Assembly (NCBI RefSeq): GCF_042186555.1
Contig: NC_133336.1
Coordinates: forward strand, 193,127,437-193,191,436
Origin: Aquarana catesbeiana
Lineage: Eukaryota; Chordata; Amphibia; Anura; Ranidae
Reading direction: 5' to 3'
DNA length: 64,000 bases
Shown here piece after piece: positions 57,081-64,000 of the stretch. The position numbers and the translations under genes were made by a program. The notes under the pieces were generated by a model. The model saw nothing but the letters and a program-made list of their open reading frames with translations, was not told where the DNA came from and made no database searches. Every line of letters begins with the position of its first letter. Position 1 is the first letter of the stretch.

Positions 57081-57541
57081 ACACCTGGGATGCATATATA
57101 TACACAATATTACGTAAGTGCAGCTAACTCACTGACTGTCCTGCCTAATCTATCTAACTCAAATGAATGACACTGTCTCTCTCTCTCTCTCTCTCTAAGC
57201 ACGTCGGAACACACTACACAGGGCTGCCGTGCAGGCGGCCTTATATAGTGTGGGGCGTGTTCTAAACCCCCTGAGCCATAATTGGCCAAAGTCACCCTGG
57301 CTTTGGCCAATTACAGCTCTCTCTACTGACGGCGCTGTGATTGGCCAAGCATGTGGGTCATAGTGCATGCTTGGCCAATCATCAGCCAACAATGCACTGC
57401 GATGCCGCAGTGAATTATGGGTCGTGATGCACCACACAAATTTGGCACGAACGGCCCATATCGTTCGCAATTCGGCGAACGATCGAACAGGCAATGTTCG
57501 AGTCGAGCATGGGTTCGACTCGAACGCGAAGCTCATCCCTA

Positions 57542-57589
57542 CTTGTAAACACCGAGTCTGAAAAAGAGGCCTGGTCTTTAAGTGGTTAA
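57542..57589. mobile_element. TTAA-flanked MITE, right end
   Basis: GAGGCCTGGTCTTTAAGTGG, then TTAA at 57586-57589, is the inverse of the start at 44440. It is the right end of the MITE disrupted by the outer hAT. Confidence 0.7.
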
Positions 57590-57594
57590 AATGA

Positions 57595-57721
57595 GCACTT
57601 TTGATTTTTCATGTTTGTGTCCCATAGACTTTAACGGTGTTCATGTGTTCAGACAAATTTTTTGCTTGTTCGCATGTTCTGGTGCGAACCGAAACGGGGG
57701 GGTGTTTGGCTCATCCCTATT
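57595..57721 (+). mobile_element. Solo hAT end
   Basis: Reads like the reverse complement of the inner hAT left end (CCCATAGACTTTAACGGTG, GTTCTGGTGCGAACC) and ends GGCTCATCCCTA. It abuts the duplicated D3 segment starting near 57740. Confidence 0.8.
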
Positions 57722-57809
57722 TTCTAGGGGGCTGGACGGTTCATTAAATGCATAGAGCTGATAATGTGGAGAGTACTTGCCCAATCTGTGTGATCTTTGT
57801 GTTTTACAG

Positions 57810-58088
57810 AACTATTCAGAGCTCCTGAAATAAAGATGACACCAAACCGGGTGCTGGAAGGAAATCACATGACCCTGACATGTGACTCGAGTCTTAGCCC
57901 ACACAGGCAGGCAACTCTTCAGTTCGCTTTCTATAGAGATCAACTGACTGTTCAGAATTTCATTTTATCCAACCAATATGGAGTTCAACAGGCTCAGCTG
58001 GAGGACTCTGGGAAATATTATTGTGAAGCAAAAACTTTAAACAGTAATGTGAAAAAGAGAAGCAATCAGTTAAATATTCAAATAAATC
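57810..58088 (+). CDS. Fc-receptor-like gene, Ig domain D3 exon (copy B)
   Basis: A 279-nt exon, phase 1-1, near-identical to copy A at 44064, with the same acceptor and GTAAGT donor. The reading is open: ELFRAPEIKMTPNRVLEG to the Cys pair 25/72, with a different tail (KKRSNQLNIQIN in place of KKRSIPVNIQID). The last exon base is C instead of the consensus G, which may weaken the donor and changes the split codon. It could be used as an extra Ig domain (D4) in the same transcript, as an alternative to copy A, or belong to a neighbouring duplicated gene. Confidence 0.8.
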
Positions 58089-58547
58089 GTAAGTATAATT
58101 CAAGGTTTGAAATACCTGTATATGTGGATGGTGAATGTTAGAAATGTGCACGACGGAAACATTAATTTAGTTTCGGATTCGTTTGTTAACCACTTCAATA
58201 CCGGGCACTTATACACCCTTCCTGTCAAGACCAATTTTCAGCTTTCAGCGCTCTCACACTTTGAATGTCAATTACTCAGTCATACAACACTGTACCCAAA
58301 CAAAATTTGTAACATTTTTTTTCACACAAATAGAGCTTTCTTTTGGTGGTATTTAATCACCACTGGGTTTTTTATTTTTTGCGACATAAGTGAAAAAAGA
58401 GCGAAAATTTTGAAAAAAAAAACACTTTTTTTGTTTCTGTGATAACATTTTGTAAATAAGTCATTTTTGTTCATAAATTTGGGCTGCTACATATCTTTGG
58501 TAAAAAATAACCCAAATAAGTGTATATTATTTGGTGTGAAAGTTTGA

Positions 58548-60118
58548 TGCCCTGTACACACGGTCGGATTTTCCGACGGAAAATGTGCGATCGGAGCTTG
58601 TTGTCGGAAATTCCGACTGTATGTGGGCTCCATCGGACTTTTTCCATCGGATTTTCCGAAACACAAAGTTTGAAAGCAGGCTATAAAATTTTCAGACAAC
58701 AAAATCCGGTTGCGTCAATTCCGACCTCGTGTGGCCAATTCCGACGCACAAAGTGCCACGCATGCTCAGAATAAATTCCGAGACGGAACTGCTTGGTCTG
58801 GTAAAATTAGCGTTCGGAATGGATATAGCACTTTTGTCACGCTGCAATGTTTTAAATTGATTAATGCAGCACACTCTCTTTTTCTTTATAATTCTAGAAG
58901 AATTAAGTAGTTTTGCTGCTCATATTCACACAGACTTCTCACAAACTTATTTCTTTCTTATTTATCGTGATTTCATCAATATATTTTGATTTGTCACATC
59001 TGACCAAAACATTTTTTATTTTTTTTGGTTTGTATTTTTTTCAAACCTGATCCTGTTTATTTCTTTTATTTTTATTTTTTTACTCCAGAATATTTTTGGG
59101 TGTGTTTTGTGTGTCAAGTTACCACAACACGATTATTATCTTGTATTATTTAATCTCAAGGAGGTTGTTTGGTGTTGGTGTCTCTTGTTAATTTCACATT
59201 GTATATTTGAAATTTACCTGCCTCCTCACAAACAAACTGTCCTTTTTGAAGAAAAATATACATAGGCGAGTATAATAAATCAAAACAAAAATTTATTAAG
59301 GGCTCATAACCAAACAAAGAGGGAGGCAACGCTGGAGAAACAGCAGAAATTGGCGAAGCCTTTGTCCCCCAAGGCACACATTAACTATTTTACTGAAAAA
59401 TTGGTGGCCTGAGGAGTCCATATCTAAGGGAGTACAATCTGGTCCAGAAGTCCAAGAGATCATGAACAGCAGCAGAGGACATGTATGTCGCCAGGCTGTG
59501 GTCATACAAGAGCCTGCATCTTTTGTTAGACCAGACTGAACCCAGGTCATCACTCTCTGGTCTTCCTTCCACGCTTCCTTCCAGGCTGTGTCTGTGGTGG
59601 TGGAGTTGTGGCAGGAGGAGGGGGAGGAGGATGGTCCAACTCACACAGGTGGGTATCGGGTGTGATTTTGCCCCTCATCCCCATAGTTAAGGTTTTATAA
59701 AGAATGTCCTCACACATGAGGCATTGACTCTCCTTCAGTTTTGTGGCAGCCATGCAGGCAAAGGCCTCTTCATGAGTGGGGAAGGCTCTGAGGGATGCAG
59801 AAGCCTCCTGAATCAGCCTGAGTGCTGAATCCTGCACGTTACTCCCCTTCCCGGGTCTTTTGTTTGGAAGGCGGAGGGGAGGAACCTGCGATTCTGTGAG
59901 GCTCCTACTGGGCCCGGCATTCTCCTGGCTGCCACTTACCCCCGCCTCCTCCTGGCTGCCATTTACCCCCGCCTCCTCCTGGCTGCCACTTACCCCTGCC
60001 TCCTCCTGGCTGCCATGTATGTGTAGACAAAACAAGTTTGAGCCAACATCCGTCGGAAAAAATCCATGGATTTTGTTCTCGGAATGTCCGATCAATGTCC
60101 GATCGTGTGTACGGGGCA
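58548..60118 (-). mobile_element. PIF/Harbinger element, 1.57 kb, with accessory-protein remnant
   Basis: The left end TGCCCTGTACACACGGTCGG and the right end (GATCGTGTGTACGGGGCA) match the terminal repeats of the MITEs at 18789 and 56245. The target duplication is unclear (TGA versus ATA). The minus strand of the right half is coding. The DDE transposase is absent, so it is an internally deleted relative. Confidence 0.75.
59552..60020 (-). pseudogene. Probable Harbinger accessory (Myb/SANT-like) protein, C-terminal part
   Basis: An open minus-strand frame holds four SQEEAG(V)SG repeats, then VPPLRLPNKRPGKG, then an Ala/Leu-rich helix-like segment (HEEAFACMAATKLKESQ), then a Pro-rich tail and a basic end (RKRGRKTRE). 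Harbinger elements encode a DNA-binding Myb/SANT-like partner of the transposase. The C-terminal layout fits, but the Myb domain itself is missing and the N-terminus reads through into the terminal repeat. Family assignment rests mainly on the element's ends. Confidence 0.45.
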
Positions 60119-60766
60119 ATAGAGTTTACAAGCTATAATGCAAATCGTTGAAAATTGATCACACCTGATGTACTGATGGCCTTTCTCATTTCTTGAGGCC
60201 CTAAAATGTCAGGATAGTACAAATACCACCCAAATGACCCATGTTTGAAAATTAGACAGTCCAAGGTATTTAGTAAGAGGCATGGCAAGTTTTTTTGTAA
60301 TTTGTAATTTTTTTCCCACAATTCTTGGGAAAATTAAGAAATTATTATTTTTTTTAATTACCCACAAAATGACCCCATTTTGGAAAGCTAACACCCCAAC
60401 GTATATTCTATGAAGCATAATGAGTCTTTTGAACAGTTCATTTTTTCCAAAAGTCTTTGAAAAACATGGAAAGAAATTTTTTTTTACACAAAGTTGTCAA
60501 TTTGTAAGATATTTCTAACACATAGCATGTACATAGCAAAAATTACCCCCCAAAACACAGTGTGCTACTCCACATGTGTGAGACTTTTACACAGCCTAGC
60601 CAAATAGAGAGACCCATCATACAATGAGCACCTTCAGGCGTTCTAGGAGCATAAATTACACATTTAGTTTCCTGATGACCTATCACGCTTTTGAAGGTCC
60701 TGGAGCACTAGGACAATGGAAACACCCACAAAATGACACAATTTTGAAAAGAAATCACCCCACCAT

Positions 60767-61555
60767 CTATGAGGCATGGGCTGGCGACAGGTACTCGGGT
60801 ACTCTGACGTGCTGGTTACAGGTACTCGGGTACTCTGATGGGCTGGTGACAAGTACTTGGGTACTCTGATGAGCTGGAAATAGGTACTCGGGTACTCTGA
60901 TGGGATGGTGACAGGTACGGGGTACTCTGGCTGGTGACAGGTACTCTGGTACTCTGACTGGATGGTGACAGGTACCCGGGTATTCTGATGAGCTGGTGAC
61001 AGGTACTCGGGTACTCTGATGGGCTGGAGACAGATACTCTGGTATTCTGATGGGCTGGTGACGGGTACTCAGATGGGCTTGTGATGGGTACTCTAATGGG
61101 CTGGTGACAGGTACTCGGGTACTCTGATGATGACAGGTACTCGGGTACTCTGATGATGACAGGTACTCAGAGTACTCTGAAGGTGACAGGTACTTGGGTA
61201 CTCTGATGAGCTGGTGACAGGTACTTGGGTATTATGATGAGCTTGAGATAGGTGCTCGGGTACTCTGATGGGCTGGTGACAGGTACCGGGTACTCTGATT
61301 GGCTGGTGACAGGTACTCAGGTACTCTGATGGGATATTGACAGGTACTCGGTACTCTGATGGGCTGGGGACAGGTACTCAGGGTACTCTGATGGCGACAG
61401 GTACACGGGTACTCTGATGGCGACAGGTACTCTGATGGTGACAGGTAATCGGGTACTCTGATGGCAACAGGTACTCGGGTACCTTGATGGCGACAGGTAC
61501 TCGGGTACTCTGATGGTGACAGGTACTCTGATGGTGACAGGTAATCTGGTACAGC
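60767..61555 (+). repeat. About 30-bp minisatellite (GGTGACAGGTACTCGGGTAC-type)
   Basis: About 25 to 30 imperfect tandem units combining GGTACTCGGGTACTCTGATG and GGCTGGTGACA. Shorter 18-21-bp variants occur at 61390-61550. Confidence 0.92.
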
Positions 61556-61737
61556 AGAGTGCACTGTGATTGGCCAAAGCATGCAGGTCAGGTGCATGCT
61601 TTGGCCAATCATCAGACGTCAATGCACTGTGATCTTGCAGTGCATTATGGGGCATTCAGCGGCGCTCAAATTTTCCATGAATGCCCTATATGTTCAGGTT
61701 GGTTTACAAGCAAACGAACACCGCTGGCTCATCCCTA
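61556..61737 (-). mobile_element. hAT right-end relic
   Basis: GTGCACTGTGATTGGCCAAAG, CTTTGGCCAATCATCAG and GGCTCATCCCTA correspond to the last 250 bp of the other hAT copies. Confidence 0.8.
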
Positions 61738-62629
61738 TACAAAACTAAACACATTTATCCATTCTGCACATGTCTACTTTTGGTGGTATTTAGGGATGGG
61801 CCGAAACACACCTCTGTTCAGTTTGCACCAGAACTTTCTAACACCACGAAAGTTCGAATCCGAATAACGAACCCCATTAAAGTCAATGGGACCCGAACGT
61901 CAAAAATCAAAAGTGCCAATTTTGAAGGCTTATATGCAAGTAATTAGGCATACAATGGTTATAGGGGTCCGGGTCCTGCCCTGGGGGACATGTATCAATA
62001 AAAAAAAAAAAAGGTTGTGAAAAACTTAATTTTTAAAGGAGCAGTGATTTATTTTTTATTTTTAAAGTGAAAGCATAAAAATAAAAAATTCCTTCCAATA
62101 TAGTGCCTGGGGGGTCCCCTTAGTCTACCTGTTATGTGGCAGATCTGTATCTGCTGCAGCGATAATTGCATTTATAAAGCCAAAAAAATATGAAATTTTC
62201 CCTACAAGCTGCCTTTATTTTGCTCAGCAACAGCTGGGGAGCCAGTGTGTATGATGAGACCACAATGTAGTGCACTGAGAACAAGATTAGAGATTTTTTG
62301 GATACATTCTGGTGTTACTTTGACTTTGGTAGAAGTAACAGGTGCATAAAAATTGTCTTTGAGTGTCGGTGGTGCCTTCCCACCATAACGCTATAGAGGT
62401 ACTCTTGATGAAAACAAGAATTGGCCTTGCTGTAAAAAATTGCAATGATATGCACCTGTCGAACAGGTGCTGAAAAATTGGTCTTTGGGTTTTAATTGTG
62501 CCCATGAAACCTATACCAAAAACATTCTTCCAGATGAAATGATTGAACACCCTCAAAGCTAGGCAGCCTCGAAGTCCTGCAGAGATTCCACATCCCAAAA
62601 AGACTTAATCAGTGACATCAGCATTAGGG

Positions 62630-62914
62630 GCTTGATAGCTGGTAATCTAGGATTGATTCATTTTTATAAAAGTCAAATGGTCCATGGAGTCTGTGGACAG
62701 AGGCGTTCTATGATCAATAACTAAACCTCCTGCAGCAATGAATGCCCGTTCTGAAAGCATGCTGGATAACACAGGCAAACTCACTAAACAGAGTAAATGA
62801 TGCCCTGCCTGAGGAGGGACCACCACGTTCACCTTTACCTGTGGACACATTTGTTGCTGGCCCCCTTACAGTGCCAAGAGAACGTCTGCCTCTCCTTGTT
62901 GTCCTCCCAGACAT
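62630..62914 (-). pseudogene. hAT transposase remnant: N-terminus fused to C-terminus
   Basis: The minus strand starts MSGRTTRRGRRS at 62914, the same start as the other copies. After about 40 codons a frame change leads into LSSMLSERAFIAAGG and DSMDHLTFIKMNQSW, the dimerisation domain that normally lies about 1,000 residues later. The BED finger and both catalytic Asp regions are deleted. Confidence 0.85.
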
Positions 62915-63069
62915 TATAGGGAGGGAGGGGGCAGTGCTTATAATCAAATTTAAAGAAGAAGTTGAAATCTGTACGTAGATGCACTTTAATCGATGTAAAG
63001 AGGTGTTTGGTGCACTTTAATTTGAGTACTCACACTACACAGACACACTCCACGGATACACTATAATAT

Positions 63070-63436
63070 ACTGCAATATATTGCGTCAAATGTACAGTGA
63101 AGCACAGAACTATATGGTGTTAAACTGGCAGTAACGCACACAGAACTATATTGCAATAAACTGGCAGTAACGCACACAGCAGTAAGTGGCGTTAAACTGC
63201 CAGTAACGCACAAAACTATATGCCGTTAAACTGGCAGTAACGCACACAGAACTATATGGCATTAAACTGGCAGTAACGCACGCAAAACTATATGGCATTA
63301 AACTTGCAGTAACACACACAGAACTATATGGCGTTAAACTGCCAGTAATGCACACAGAACTATATGGCCCTAAACTGGCAGTAACGCACACAGAACTATA
63401 TGGCAGTTAACTGGCAGTAACGCACACAGAAGTAAA
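63070..63436 (-). repeat. About 36-bp subterminal array of the deleted hAT
   Basis: About ten copies of AAACTGGCAGTAACGCACAC, then AGAACTATATGGCGTT. Analogous in place, but not in sequence, to the 45-bp arrays. Confidence 0.88.
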
Positions 63437-63445
63437 TTTTGGGAA

Positions 63446-63529
63446 ACTCTGGGAAATATTATTGTGAAGCAAAAACTTTAAACAGTAAGGTGAAAAAGAG
63501 AAGCAATCAGTTAAATATTCAAATAAATG
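63446..63529 (+). pseudogene. Fc-receptor-like D3 exon, partial (copy C)
   Basis: The last 84 nt of the D3 exon (SGKYYCEAKTLNS, then KKRSNQLNIQIN) with the GTAAGT donor at 63530. The first two thirds, including the first Cys and the acceptor, are replaced by hAT subterminal repeats. The tail sequence resembles copy B, while the donor context (ATG|GTAAGT) and the following intron resemble copy A. It cannot be spliced as a whole domain. Confidence 0.85.
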
Positions 63530-63626
63530 GTAAGTATAATTCAAGGTTTGAAATACCTGTATATGTGGATGTTGGATGTTAGAAATGTGCATGGCGGAAA
63601 CATTTATTTAGTTTCGGATTAGTTTG

Positions 63627-64000
63627 TTAACCACTTCAATACAGTGCACTTATACACCCTTCCTGCCCAGACCCATATGTCCGTGGCTGGGTATGGAGAC
63701 GAGTGAGGGGAAGATGGCCCCCACCCGTCTCCATACTATAGCAGGGCGGAAGCGACGTCAAAAAGTCACTTCCGCCCATACGTCTTAAAGGCACATTTTT
63801 CTTTTGTCATTTTTTCAAATGACAACATTTTTTTTTTTTATTGCATTTAAGTCCAAATATGAGATCTGAGGTCTTTTTGACCCCAGATCTCATATTTAAG
63901 AGGTCCTGTCATGCTTTTTTTCTATTACAAGGGATGTTTACATTCCTTGTAATAGGAATAAAAGTGACCCAATTAAAAAAAAAAAAACAGTGAAAAAATA
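63627..64000. mobile_element. TTAA-flanked MITE (as at 44440), cut by the window edge
   Basis: TTAACCACTTCAATACAGTG onwards follows the 44440 element closely (GAAGCGACGTCAAAAAGTCAC, CATATCTCATATTTAAGAGG-like words). It shows that the duplicated segment includes exon, intron start and MITE. Confidence 0.8.

Larger units (their letters stand above)
53637..57541 (-). mobile_element. Older (outer) hAT copy, right segment with 5' terminus
   Basis: Continues the outer transposase (start codon at 53668), then (TA)n at 53699-53739, a 3-kb subterminal array, a (TA)n run at 57025-57078, a CT microsatellite near 57177 and the terminal GAAGCTCATCCCTA ending at 57541. The terminal 300 bp (GGCCTTATATAGTGTGGGGC onwards) match the inner copy closely. 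Confidence 0.92.
58186..60766 (+). mobile_element. TTAA-type element interrupted by a Harbinger element
   Basis: Starts TTAACCACTTCAATACCGGG at 58186, at the same position relative to the exon as the MITE after copy A, but the interior differs from about 58222 (CAAGACCAATTTTCAGC). It contains TTTTGGTGGTATTTAATCACC and is split by 58548-60118, then continues with AGAGTTTACAAGCTATAATG and several CAAAATGACCC words. The right end is not defined. Confidence 0.6.
61791..63436 (-). mobile_element. Internally deleted hAT, cut on the right by duplicated D3 sequence
   Basis: Starts TAGGGATGGGCCGAAAC, the left hAT terminus. It retains subterminal sequence (GGGGACATGTATCAATA, then ACAGGTGCTGAAAAATTGG). 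Both transposase ends are joined at 62750-62870, followed by a 36-bp array and then an abrupt switch to FCRL exon sequence. The right terminus is absent. Confidence 0.8.

Noticed and set aside
61840..61870. GTTCGAATCC as a tRNA B box
   Set aside because: There is no A box or cloverleaf nearby. It belongs to the hAT terminal region.

Overview
This is a repeat-dominated stretch of a vertebrate nuclear genome, most likely an anuran amphibian. The evidence is an Fc-receptor-like immunoglobulin gene with vertebrate exon structure, L1 LINEs, and several families of hAT, PIF/Harbinger, Tc1/mariner and TTAA-flanked DNA transposons in the combination I associate with frogs. The species is an inference. 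I see no bacterial, viral, rRNA, tRNA or CRISPR feature.

Layout. 1-2348: minus-strand L1 LINE, with the start of ORF2 running off the left edge, an inter-ORF spacer, intact ORF1 and a short 5' leader. 2349-12555: 3.9 near-identical head-to-tail copies of a 2.63-kb non-coding unit. Each copy has a CpG-rich TATA promoter, splice-like signals and a 42-nt type I hammerhead-ribozyme motif. 12556-14184: no recognised gene. 14185-20000: decayed hAT element (copy 1) with subterminal arrays and an inserted Harbinger MITE. 20001-31000: hairpins, MITEs, a Tc1 fold-back, minisatellites, a broken second L1 and a second pair of hammerhead-like motifs.

31014-64000: plus-strand exons of one Fc-receptor-like (FCRL/FcR family) gene: a 21-nt signal-peptide mini-exon, Ig domains D1, D2 and D3, a second D3 copy, and the 3' part of a third D3 copy. 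All exons are phase 1-1, so they can be joined in frame. The introns are filled by nested transposons. Tc1 contains an L1 3' end, which contains a minisatellite-rich element (35761-39695). A TTAA MITE contains an old hAT, which contains a nearly intact hAT flanked by a perfect 8-bp target duplication (44440-57589).

The only host gene I can support is the Fc-receptor-like gene. Its first exon and its membrane and cytoplasmic exons are not identified in the window. The other coding segments belong to mobile elements. The most unusual structure is the tandem array of promoter- and hammerhead-bearing units, which looks like a Penelope-like or retrozyme-like retroelement array; that identity is inferred.
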